From contig PYIU01000002.1 in NCBI GenBank assembly GCA_003415625.1, forward strand, positions 1,612,001 to 1,676,000: a stretch of 64,000 nt of DNA, written 5' to 3'. The position numbers were made by a program, and so were the translations under genes. This document shows, piece after piece, positions 44,541 through 55,224 of this stretch. The notes beneath the pieces are model-generated. The model made no database searches and had not been told where the DNA came from. It worked only from the letters and a program-made list of their open reading frames with translations. This DNA comes from Aquanectria penicillioides. Lineage: Eukaryota; Ascomycota; Sordariomycetes; Hypocreales; Nectriaceae. Positions within the stretch are counted from its first letter, which is position 1. Each line of letters begins with the position of its first letter.

Positions 44541-45614
44541 GCGATCTCTCCGATTTTTCAATCCTCCATTTCTACACCTCTTGTCGCAGGCGATGCTTCC
44601 TTGACACCGTCTGGACGACTTGTCACGACATCCCCCGAGCCTTGAGCTCCCGGAACTTTTCAACCACTCAAAAGTCGACTAACCCCTGGCCGCCCCCTTC
44701 GCGGTCCAGATCCCGAAGGGGGGCCGAAATACCTATTTCACGACCCGTTACTATATACCCATTATGCTACGGCTTAATTTTCGCACTGCTATCCATCAAC
44801 GGCTATCCTCCCCATCACACTGGCCACCCCCCCTCATTATCCCCCAGACTCTTCAATCAGTCACAGCTGCCACGGAAACGAGGTCCCCAAGGAGGTACAT
44901 AGACTGGTGGTTCATAGGAGTGAGGGGCAGCTATGCACCTCGAGAAGAAGTCGATTGGAGAAAGGCGGGACCCAATTCTCCGTGGTAGTTGGGTGGGGGG
45001 GGGGAAGGTGATGTCACCTCAACCACTACCGTACATATTGCCATTTGTCGTGGGGACAAATCTTGGGACATGACACATGGGCCCTGTGGTATAGCTCCGT
45101 CTGTCTATATTCGATAGTGTATAATTTTTTAACTTTGAAGCTTTGAAGCTTTTTATGACTTGAAATCATTAGCAACGCCTACTTTCGTGAACTGTCTTCC
45201 TTCGCCTGGACCACTAGCACGGGTGAAAACGGAGGTTTTGTCCCATTTTTGCACATCTGTGGTGTTTGCCTAAGATCTTGGCTTTTCAAGTTGCACTGGA
45301 CGGTAGGTGCTGGTCTTGAAACCCAATGTGTTAGATCAACATCAAGGTCTGTCTGCACTCCATACTGATCCCGCTGGGGTACATATGTACACTATACCCT
45401 TGCCACTGGCAAAGCCCCTGGCGCCTCGTAATATCGTTCCACCCGCCATGCAAATCCGTACATATAATATTTACATGGTGGACAACTCTAACTCCGGTGT
45501 TCTAATTCCAAGTGTCAAATTTCTCAAAAACCTGACCTTTTTTGCAGATGACGTCTCACTATGACCATTTGCCCTGCTGTTGCTTCCCCGAGACAGCATT
45601 CACTTGATGATGCC
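44541..45614. other. Convergent intergenic region
   Basis: 1.1 kb between the small membrane-protein gene and the 3' end of the Zn2Cys6 regulator. No gene was recognised. Confidence 0.6.
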
Positions 45615-48517
45615 TCAATAGCCAGCTGTGTGCATATATGGTCGTCCATTTTCGTCTTTCCCCTGGCACACATTGTATCCATTTGTAAACGTGCCCTGTC
45701 GCTCTGAAATGTTCGGCAATGGCTGCAGGATGGGGGGGCGCATTGGTGGTTGAAAGATACCCATACGATGATTGTTATCAAAAGATCCCATAGATACTCT
45801 CTCCGATTGGAAATCTAGCGTTTCATTTGGTGGTAAGAAATCGCCGATGCTGGGCATTTGCATCATTTTGTTCGAGATGAGGAGGAGGTCATCTGTTGCG
45901 TCAAACGTGTCAACATCATCCATCGGCGTAGGAGAGACACCTTGAGCTTCGGCAAGAAACATGGGGAGACCAGGAGGTCCATATTCTATGTCAAAACCTC
46001 CTTCCTGCGTAGGCTGGGTTGTTGCCTCGGTTGATGCTGGCTGAGGGGCACCAAACCATCGGGCGGCATCAGCAGCCTCATCAACCTCCCTTTTGTGTGC
46101 CTCTTCCACAGGCATCACAAAGGCATTGTCGAGGATGTGTTGTGGACCTGGTAATCGAGTATGTCCGATCATCTTATGTCTGGTTAATAGAGTTAACGAT
46201 TTCTGATCAGTATATTCTCGAGTCCTGTAGAATTGATCGACAGCGGCCTTATTTCGATCGTACTAGTAATTCCGGCATTAGAGTCAAGCGTCAACACGGA
46301 GGGGATACACTTGCAGTCTGTTGGTTCCTGGGGATAATCTGGCACCACGACTTGCTGATCTTCAGAAGACTATCAATTAATCCACGGACATGGAATTCGT
46401 CCGCAGGCTCGCCTTTCCAAAAGGGGGCAGTCGTATGACCTGCCAAATCTCGAAATAGATTATGTTGCAACGCTGTCAAGAGCACTCGTAGGCACTGCGT
46501 TGTAAATTTTACCATGGATAAACACCCCACAAGCTTGAGTTTTCCAGGAACCAGACGTTCATCGAGCTTGCGCTGGAGCGTGTCACAAAACCGTGCGAGG
46601 GTCAGTGCATGTGCCACGGCTTGTTTTTGAGATTTCGTGATAAATTCGCTAGGTAGTTGGTGGAGCAAGTCGGCCGAGACTTGCCCTCGCAAACCAGGTA
46701 GGCAGAAACTGTAGAGATCTATGTGGACTGAGGCAAACAGGTGTGAATGAAGACGTAGCCTGTTGCATACTCCGACGCCATAGCACGGTCAATATTCTGA
46801 TCGTTCAACCGTAGGTACTCCGGGAGAGAGGCGTTTATCTGTGATAGCTCGCTTTGAAACCCATTGATATTAGCCATGACCTTCGAGGGTTCTAGGCGGG
46901 ACTTGGTGGAAGCTCGGCCCAATCCCATTTTTCGAGCAGAGCTGCGACTGTCAGTATTGTTTATAAGATCCGGTACGTTGCCGATTCTTACACTAGCAGG
47001 CGATGCCTGACATCAATAAGGCGGAGTTGATAACCGTGGATCCCCATGTTCCCATTCCCTTTACCAGACTTTTCATGCAATCGCTCAACTACTACTGGTC
47101 GATCCTCCATGAAGGCCTCCTCAGTGCATGGTAGGCGGATCTTCATGATCTCATCGCGGCAACCAATATACTCTTCATAGCCACCTGCGAGGAGGCGATC
47201 TAGGTGGAAAAACTGCCAGACAATTCGTCGCATCCTTTCCTGTTCTGCAAAGGAACGATCCTTAGGGCGAACATCCCAGTTCACTTGAAGGCCGATCATG
47301 AGTCTTGTTCCTATCCCAAAGCATTGCCAGACCTTGGCCAAGTGTCCGTGAAGAAAGTTATGGTAACAATTCAGGGCGTAGAGAACCATGCTTTGTTCAG
47401 CAAATCGGAAGATGGTGCGAAATATGTAGAGCTCAACGTCGTCGCTGCACTTCTTTGCAAACACACGGCCAGCCTCACAAGGGTTGACAAAGAGACTTGT
47501 AATTGCACACATTGCAGCAGCCGTGGCTGGGTCGAATGTACCGTCCTGATACCCAGTTAGACACCAGCCTGTCAACATAGGAGAACTTGCCGCCACTTTT
47601 ACGTACTTGAATCTCTTGATATACTTTGTTTCGGCGGAAGAAACCCATGCATGGCATGTAGTATATGTACGCAAAATATGCATCCATATGCTTCATAATA
47701 ACGTCTCTGCGAAACAAAAGTTCTCTGATACAAGTTTAGAGGTGGCCCGGAAGCTGGTGGGTATTGCGTACTCAGCAGTAAGAGCACCAACATCAGTGGT
47801 GAGAAGGTGGTCAGTCCCCATGTTGCTAACCGAATGACTGCCAGTATCAGATGGGCTGGAGCCCTGTATTGAAGTAGGATTGTCATCGCCCTTGGAAATT
47901 GAAGCGCCAACACGAACATTGGTAAACTTGCGCTTCGCCGGTGTGTATTGGCAAACTAGTTCCGATGCCTCGCAGCGCTTGCATTTAGGGAGATCGCCGG
48001 AGCATTTCGTTTTATGCGCATGACATTGACTGCATGCTCTTTGGGCACGTTTCCTTAAAGTGCCAGCTTCCGTATGACTATTTGACGGAGTGGTTCTTGA
48101 GACTTGGCCTGCATGAGCGGTTAGCTCAGAATCGGTCATGCGAAGAAGAACAACTGGTTTAAAGAAGCGGCTTCTTTCCCTACCAGTGGGCTCCGAAGAG
48201 GAGTCAGGATCGTTGAAAGGGCACGTTAATTCAAGTCTGACACAGTTGGTACAAGGTCCGTTTCCTGGGTTGCCGGAGCATTTGACCTAGACTATGTTAG
48301 TAAAGGCGAGGGATGGGATACGATTTCTGTCTTTCAAACCATAACTGACCTTTCGGAGTCTACAGGTTCGACAGCAGTCAGAAGTGGAGGCCACTGTGCG
48401 CCTTCGCTTCGTAGTTGAGGTTGGTAACGCTGCGGATATGAGATAATCGCTCTTCGATTCTGGCGAGGACGTGGTGGTATTGTCGTCCTTGGGGGCTCCA
48501 ACAAGAGAGGACTCCAT
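45615..48517 (-). CDS. Transcription factor with two Zn2Cys6 clusters (one frameshift)
   Basis: Exons are 48350-48517, 48184-48286, 47772-48108, 47607-47706, 46992-47545, 46309-46947 and 45615-46262. Cluster 1 is CRTCRLRKVKC, eight residues, CTNCVRLELTC, with the intron inside it. Cluster 2 is CSQCHAHKTKC, six residues, CKRCEASELVC. Both follow Cx2Cx6C...Cx2Cx6C. A fungal-specific regulatory domain follows, with DAYFAYIYYMPCMGFFRR, FDPATAAAMCAITSLFV and RRIVWQFFHLDRLLAGG. The 75-nt intron between the clusters is in frame, so reading through it also keeps both. The frame breaks near 46737, where one missing C within a C run fits. Exon sum plus one gives 850 codons, 849 residues. An earlier in-frame ATG at 48709 would add 64 residues. 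Confidence 0.88.
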
Positions 48518-51081
48518 GGTGAATAGTGGGCTGACTGTCTCTGCGTGCACGGCGGTCGAGCAGAGTGACGCTGAGGTTGAAGTGCGGCCTTGGATTGAGA
48601 ATGAAGGCGTTGCCTCGGTTGATTTGCATGCTCCCACAAGAAAGTGGAGAGTTTTTCTTGGGGCGGAAGATGGACGGGTATCGGGAGAAGGTTTTAAGCA
48701 TCGATCCAAGACTGGGAAATGTCAGTCAGAGTGGAAACGGTAAACGGTAGCACAGGAAGGAGCCGGGGGGACCAACCAGGGGCAGGGGATCGATTAAGGC
48801 TGATTGACCGGGGCAATTGAGAGCCAGAGAGGAGACTTGGCCACAGCTCAAGAGGCAGTGGAAAGCACACCTTCTACCTTCTCCCAGATGCCTTCTTGCT
48901 ACTCGTCGGTCCCTCGTGCCTTCCTGCGGGCAGTGAGAGTGTTGGGTCAGTGGTGGTCAGCTCCCTGCTTTCTTCCTGCCCAACCCTACCGACCCCCTGC
49001 CTATTCCTGCCAACTCCCTGCCAACTCCCTGCCAGCTTCTATGATCAAAAATCCCACTTCCCCTCCCCATCAGGTATGCCAACGAAGGCGAAATCCTTGT
49101 CCCGCCTGTCAGCAAGTCGCCAGAGAGTGGTCTGTGACCGCCCATGTTACCCGCCGATAACTCATGAGCTGTGGAGCGCGGAGCGCGGATCCTTGTTGGT
49201 TTCGGTATCTCCGTTCGCATCCGCACCGCTACGCCAGCACCTTGACATCCATCATCCATTAATACGGGCCGGAGCGCAACAAGAAACCATAATAGACGGA
49301 GGGAGACGTCTGTGTCAGACTCCTATGCGTGAATCCCCGAGGCCTGCATGCCGCAGCCATGCGTGTGCCGTGAGCTGTGAGCTTGGAGTCTTCCCACGAC
49401 CTGGATAACGATGTTGGCCCCTTGTCGTCGGGAGCCAGACCAAACCAAACCGGTAGCCGTCTGGAATTATTCACGAAGGAATAGCTATTGGCACATGTAA
49501 TCTCTGGTTTATTGAACATGAAGCCCGGTCCCTGCAATCGCCTGTTCCCGCCGGCTGCGAAAATCGGTAGGCATTTTCGGGGACTTAGGCTTTGGGCCCA
49601 GAAGATCCGAAGGCCGGCTGTCGCTGCACCCAATCCCATCATGCCATCAGCCTCCGCACTGCCAGCTTGGGACATGACATGGGCCATGCTACATTACTGT
49701 GTGCATGGCATCGAGGTTCCTACACATCAACCCCCCGGCCGCCGCCTCCACCCCCCCAATCCCCCAGTTCCTTCGAACAATTCTGATGCAACTTCGCTGG
49801 GTATTGAATCGGGCTGAGGGATAATATTGGAACCAACCGTCTTCGTTCTCAGTTGTTCATTGGTTGACGGCAGTTGACACGCAATCGCACTGGTTACCGG
49901 ATACACGGACTTCTAAGCATTTCAATATCAGGAAATCGCCGGAAAATGACCCTGTATGTATCCGTATTCCGATGAGAGTAGACAACTCTCCCCCCTGTTA
50001 TTGCCGCTAAGAAACGCCGTCGGGGAATGACAAGGGGTAATGGGCCCTAGTTTGCATCAAGACGGCCCTAAACCTAGATTTGATCGCCGACGTTGCGAAA
50101 CTCTTCTTCGCTTACGCCACCATTTTCAGAATGGTGTCTCCTCGACTCCATAAATACCGTGATGAGATTGAACATCTTGGTAATCATGGCCTGCATTGCG
50201 TTACAGTCAGTGAGTTTCCATGGGTGCAATGCGCTGTTTAGCCGCCTGGAGTGAGATCGGCGAGGACACTGCCTCAGTCAGTATGGCCAACCGCGTCCCT
50301 CTCTCGGATCCATTGGATCAATAAGACTACCTGAATACATACAACATTACTCTTTGGATAAAATATAAACCAGAGAGCTCCCAACCGAGCTTTGCAAAAG
50401 TTGACCCCCCAATCAGGCCGAAAGAGAGTCCTTCATAGATTCATGCACTCAGCACATGGCCCCGAGCCAATATCGAACTTGGCGGCTCCCCAGATGCATT
50501 GGGCCGGACCAACTAGGCAACGAAAATTCCATGCTAGCTCCCATAAGCGGGATGCAGGGCCACGTCCTCATCTACTCTTGTTCCCTGGTCTTCGGCTCTC
50601 GCTCGCCAGTAGGTGGACACCAGGCCTAGACCCCTGGCCCGAGGGAGATAGTTTTCATCCCACACGGGGACCGGGCCTGGGTCTATAAATGGGTCATATG
50701 ATATCTCTTTTGCCCCCAAAAAGGCTTGTTGAACAAGCTCTAGGATTGGCAATGTCAGAAATGCTACGGGAGTCAAAGATCCACCCAACACGAAGTGATG
50801 ATGGACACAGCCCGAGGTAAGTCAGAATTCATCAAGAAGGATTCATTCATTCTTGTAAGGCTATTAATAACTAAAAATTTTAATACCTGCTCAGCCATGA
50901 CGCTATCGTCTTAGTGAAGCTAAAAAATCCATCAATGACCAATCACTGCTTGTGTAATCATTGTCGAGAAACTACCTCCACTTGGAGCTATTTCCGTGTG
51001 ACTCTACCGGTCTCTTCTACCGCGAAGTTGATAAATTGTAACTCAGCGCGCTAAGACGAGTCCGCAAGCATCGCGATGAAC
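48518..51081. other. Intergenic region, about 2.5 kb
   Basis: This contains the promoter of the Zn2Cys6 regulator and the 3' flank of the small secreted-protein gene. Imperfect CTGCC-type repeats near 49000-49035. No supported gene. Confidence 0.55.
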
Positions 51082-51276
51082 TCACCATTGAGGGATATCC
51101 GTCCCCTTCTTAGGACACACCATAGCCGTGCAGTAGCAGTCGCTGGTTAAGGCAATCTTGACGCACACGGTCTTTTGTTGTTTGATATCGCAACAGCAAC
51201 ATTTCTTTGTGACGGCAGGAACGACAAAGGCATTTGTAACGGCGGTGAAGGTCGTCGTGAGGATGATAAACTTCAT
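51082..51276 (-). CDS. Small secreted eight-cysteine protein, single CCCC module
   Basis: A 64-residue frame. The start MKFIILTTTFTAVTNAFVVP is a typical secretory signal peptide with likely cleavage after NA or shortly beyond. The mature part is almost entirely one cysteine module: CCCC at 26-29, then C38, C47, C49 and C54. The spacing is CCCC-x8-C-x8-C-x-C-x4-C. That spacing is identical to two modules of the neighbouring 280-residue protein, so the pair arose by duplication. A strong donor-like GTGAGT overlaps the stop codon region, so a further short exon is possible. No known family was recognised. Such small Cys-rich secreted proteins are often apoplastic or cell-wall proteins or effectors, but that is only inference. 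Confidence 0.72.
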   Translation of the reverse strand: MKFIILTTTFTAVTNAFVVPAVTKKCCCCDIKQQKTVCVKIALTSDCYCTAMVCPKKGTDIPQW

Positions 51277-51912
51277 GATGATGTTGAGTCCGCAAAAGTA
51301 TTAAATCAACGGAGCTGGTGATTTTCCGGTTTTTTCGGGTTCTGGTGCATGTGTGATGTTCGACGTGGACAGTTTGGATGAGGAAGTTGGGGTGCTAGGG
51401 AACAGGCGATGCGACAGGATCAGTCTCATTTCATCCTTAATAATAATAGGATTTGCGTCTCCCTTGCGTCACGGTTTGGGTGGATTGGTTCTTTACTTTC
51501 TGCAATATGGAGATGCGTTGTGAACTTTGTTACACAGATAGATATGTATGGAATGGTGGCTGAACTCATGGCCCGGCTGCGCACAACAAATAGCAATGAT
51601 ACTAAGCCGTTCTAAGTACAGAAGGGAGCGAGGCAAGGAAAGGACCCGGAAGCAAAAGTAAACCCAAGAGATGACAAAGGGGAAAATTGAAACATGAGGG
51701 AATTCGGAGAAAAGCCACCAGGGAAGACTCCCAGAAAAGGAAAAGGAGAGAGAGAGGAAGAAAGGACAAACGCGCTCCCGCAACGGGATCATGAGGCCAA
51801 CGTTGCGCACACTCCCCTATTTCGCCTTTTCCCCCACCACAACTCACTTTAGCTGTGTCTTTGTCTATTAATTTTTTTTTTTTTTTTGGATGCTGCCAAT
51901 AATGATCTTCAG
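51277..51912. other. Spacer between the two secreted Cys-rich genes
   Basis: 636 bp holding the promoter of the small gene and the 3' flank of the larger one, including a T-rich tract near 51871-51888. No gene was recognised. Confidence 0.6.
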
Positions 51913-52755
51913 TTATGCTTTCAGGATGCTCTGGGTGGGCTTTATGGTAGTGGTGGGCAGGTTGTCTGGACACACAAACTTGGCGCACATGCAGAACAGG
52001 AGGTATCTGCAGACGATCTTGCCGACGGCGGGCTCGCAGCAGCAGCACTGCTTCAGCTCTTTGGAGGCCGAGAGGGTGGGTATTATCACCGAGGGGGCCA
52101 GGGTGGTCAGGGCGACCTTGGAGGCGACGTGGATCTTGGGGCCGGCGACGGTGATGGGGACGGAGGAGGACTTGGTGGTCAGGGTGGGAGCGGCCTTGGC
52201 CGTAGCCTTGGCCGTCGATGTGGTCGAGTGGGTGTTGTAGATGGTTGGCGCGCTGGCAGGGCACGAGGCAGCAGGGCAGAAGCAGGTGTAGGGCTTGTCG
52301 CGGCGCTCGCAGACGGTGGCAGGGATGGACGGGTTGCAGCAGCAGCACTCGTAAGGGTTCTTTCGCTTCCTCTCTTCGACTGCGGGCTCAGGCTCGCGTC
52401 GGTCCAAGTCTTCGCCGTCCTGGGGCTCACGTCGCTCATTCTGTTCTGGTTCGGAATCACGGCGCTCGACTTCCTCGACGGGCTCGCTGCGCTTATCTTC
52501 CTCCACTTCACGCTTTCCCTCTTCCTCTTGACGCTTCTGTGGAGTGCCAGTCTCCATGGGGCTCTCCGAGTTCTCCCAGATAGTAGGGGCACCGACTGGG
52601 CACATGACCTGGGGGCAGTAACAGCCGTCTCCATCTTGTTGGTTTTTGCACACAATGGCCTCTTGGGCCATATCACAGCAGCAGCATGTGTCGGTGGCGG
52701 CTGAGACAGCAGCACAGCTGGCTAGGAGTGCAGAAACGAACGTGACGAACCGCAT
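51913..52755 (-). CDS. Secreted protein with three eight-cysteine CCCC modules and a dibasic linker
   Basis: An intronless frame of 280 residues. The first 20 residues (MRFVTFVSALLASCAAVSAA) form a signal peptide. Module 1 has CCCC at 24-27 with C36, C45, C47, C52. Module 2 has CCCC at 137-140 with C149, C158, C160, C165. Module 3 has CCCC at 237-240 with C249, C255, C257, C262 and a shortened loop. Modules 1 and 2 share the spacing CCCC-x8-C-x8-C-x-C-x4-C and end in a related CPxxAPTI tail. Residues 74-132 between modules 1 and 2 are acidic and cut by KR or RR pairs every 7-12 residues (KR74, KR81, KR88, RR98, RR108, RR119, then RKRK), as in Kex2-processed precursors. The linker between modules 2 and 3 is Thr/Ser/Lys-rich and probably O-glycosylated. 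A TATA box lies about 100 bp upstream. I do not recognise the family. Confidence 0.82.
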   Translation of the reverse strand: MRFVTFVSALLASCAAVSAATDTCCCCDMAQEAIVCKNQQDGDGCYCPQVMCPVGAPTIWENSESPMETGTPQKRQEEEGKREVEEDKRSEPVEEVERRDSEPEQNERREPQDGEDLDRREPEPAVEERKRKNPYECCCCNPSIPATVCERRDKPYTCFCPAASCPASAPTIYNTHSTTSTAKATAKAAPTLTTKSSSVPITVAGPKIHVASKVALTTLAPSVIIPTLSASKELKQCCCCEPAVGKIVCRYLLFCMCAKFVCPDNLPTTTIKPTQSILKA

Positions 52756-55224
52756 GTTTGCTTGGGTTCGCTTTGCGGCGTGTAGATTGTCTCTGTAAGT
52801 TCAAATAAGAAGTCTAGATTGCCAAGTCTCAGTTGACACTCAAAAAAAGACTATATATCTTTGGGGGGTAACGAGGGTTAAGAAGAGATAGAAGAGGGGG
52901 GGGATGAGACGAAAGGATAGAGAGCAGGAGGGGGGGGAAAAATCAGATATCGGAAGCCGCCAACCAAAGATGCTAGGGGATCTGAGGCAAGATATGTTGC
53001 CAGGTTTGTCTTGTATGAATCTGGTTCACCTCGATGTGTTTGATGAGATCAGCCACTTGAAGGACCTTGAGGACCAGGGAAGACATGTTTGTTTTTATAA
53101 ACTTCAGCATCGCATCCACTACTCCTCTTGCGACGAGCCGCGTTGATTGCTTCCCCGGACCTAACCGAGTTCAATGGTCGATTTCGCCCGTTCCGCACAC
53201 TCTGGCTCCAGTGCGCTATCTTGCTTGCCGATCGAGGTGGCATTTTGGTTTGCCATGTAGGTCAGAGGCCGTGGATCATGGTGGCGGGCTCCGGATTCAT
53301 CAATTCCGTCTTTGGATCCGGGTCATGCCGTCCCACACGCAGCAAACCTTGCCCTTGTTTGGAGGTAAAAGGGTCCAACCCCCCCCCTCAAGCTCGGCCA
53401 TTTCGAGGCTAACAACCTGGCACCAGCGAAAACACCAATGCCAAGACCAAGCCCAAGACCAAGACGGATAGAACCAAGCCAAACTCCTTGTTCTTCTCTC
53501 GTGCCATTCACTGCCTCCCACCCACCTGCTCCTCCACCTACGAAACAAAATCACATACCAACCTGCTTAGAGAGCGAGAGCCGGAAGGGAAACTAATAAT
53601 AACAACAAACAAACAAACAAACATACCAACTTACTCCTTCGCTGCCTCCCTGTTGTAGAAGGCTAATCCATCTGAGCCTGGCCTTCACATCTCGACGTCA
53701 CGTAGTTACTCTCGCTCCCGTCGCTCTAGCGGAACAGAGCTCCGGTGCTCCTAAGTTCCTAGGCCTCCCCAGGCCTCGTCCAGTCCATTTACCATCCATT
53801 ATACACCGTCTACGTGCTCGCGCGCTGCGCTATTTCCTGGCCCTTCTTTTTCCGTTGTGTCCTCCTCTGCCTCTCGTATCCCTTCTCCCCTTTGCCACGC
53901 GCAATTCAAGGGTCCAGCGCTTGCAAGCTACTCTGCTGTCAGATGCAGGGCGTGGTTGCGCGCGCACTTGAGCCAAAGAGTCAATTGCACCGCAGCGCAG
54001 AAACATGTAGGCATTCCCGTTTGGGCTGAGTGGATCTAGCCGCAACCTAAATTCCGTTTCTCGGCAAGACCGCGACGGATCTGGACTAGAGGCCCCGCGA
54101 CTTGTCGGGAACGGATGGCCCGCGAACCTTAATTTTGATCGAGACCGACGCCTCCAGGGCCTCACTGTGGCGGCGTGGCCTCACTGTGGCCTCACACATC
54201 CCTCAGCGGGCGGGGAGGGAGAGAGAGAGGATCTGATAGTTGGCCGCATGCGTTTCTTCCCATTGCTCTTCCGTCCCAAATGACCACCCCGGCCGGCTAT
54301 TTGAGTTTTCGCCTCCACTGCCACGAGGGCCCCCTCCCCTTGTAACTACGTATGTGTTTGTACCTATGTCTCCACGATCAGGGCCGCGAGCGGACGTTTC
54401 AAGCCCCAGCGCCGCACATGGAGATGGTCGAACAGGTTGATCGCGAGCATGCTGCGCCTTTCCAGGCTGTCTGCGAAACCATCCTATCAGACACGACGGA
54501 TCATCACTGTCGAGAGAGTTGCGGAGCACACAAATGCGCACACACACACACGTGCATAAACTATTTCCATCCTTCCTCACGGTTGCCTATTTCGGCTGCT
54601 TGCTCACATCATTGCCAACTCCGGCGATCCACGCAACGCAGGTACCACACTCAAAAACCCTCATACCCCAACGACATAGTAAGCAACCAGCCTAAGATCA
54701 ACACCAAGTTTTCATATTCAAAGGCTTTGATGGATATTTCCGTGCCAGTCCGAAGATCCCAGAGGTTGTGTTGAAAGAAACACAACAACACTATGCCAAA
54801 CCCGCCACTGATGCAACGCAACACGCGCTGCTTCATCGCCGCTTTGGGCTTTTGTTATGACAATGGGCACGTGGACAAGTGTGTAGAAATGTGAACAATA
54901 ACCATATTTCGCATTTGTCGTATCAAAGTTCATTTGACCTATCACAAAAGTCTCCGCACTTCGAGCTCACAGGCCCGGCTACATAACACTATCCCATCAT
55001 CCCTTTTCATCCTTTCAACAAAATGTGCTTCTGCACAGCAAGTAGCTACCAAAGTGTGCGCATAAGGAAATCCTAAACACATATCGGCATGACAATCGCA
55101 GTATGTAGCCTTCCGAGGCCAATCAATCACCCAACAAGAGAAGGAAAAAAAGAAAAAAAAAAAAAGAGTCAACACGATTTGTACAATTACAGCCTGACCA
55201 GCAGCCAGCGACATGAGAAGCAGC
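52756..55224. other. Intergenic region upstream of the CCCC gene and downstream of pacC
   Basis: About 2.5 kb. It holds the CCCC gene promoter with a TATA box on the left and the pacC 3' UTR on the right. No supported gene. Confidence 0.55.
52852..52858 (-). promoter_or_regulatory. TATA box of the three-module secreted gene
   Basis: TATATAT lies about 97 bp upstream of the start codon on the minus strand, consistent with a tightly regulated gene. Confidence 0.5.

Noticed and set aside
48287..48709. First zinc cluster as a separate partial gene
   Set aside because: A GT-AG intron inside the cluster joins it in frame to the second cluster and the rest of the regulator.
51602..52704. Long frames overlapping the three-module secreted gene
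   Set aside because: Shadows; only the 280-residue minus-strand frame has a signal peptide and the repeated cysteine pattern.
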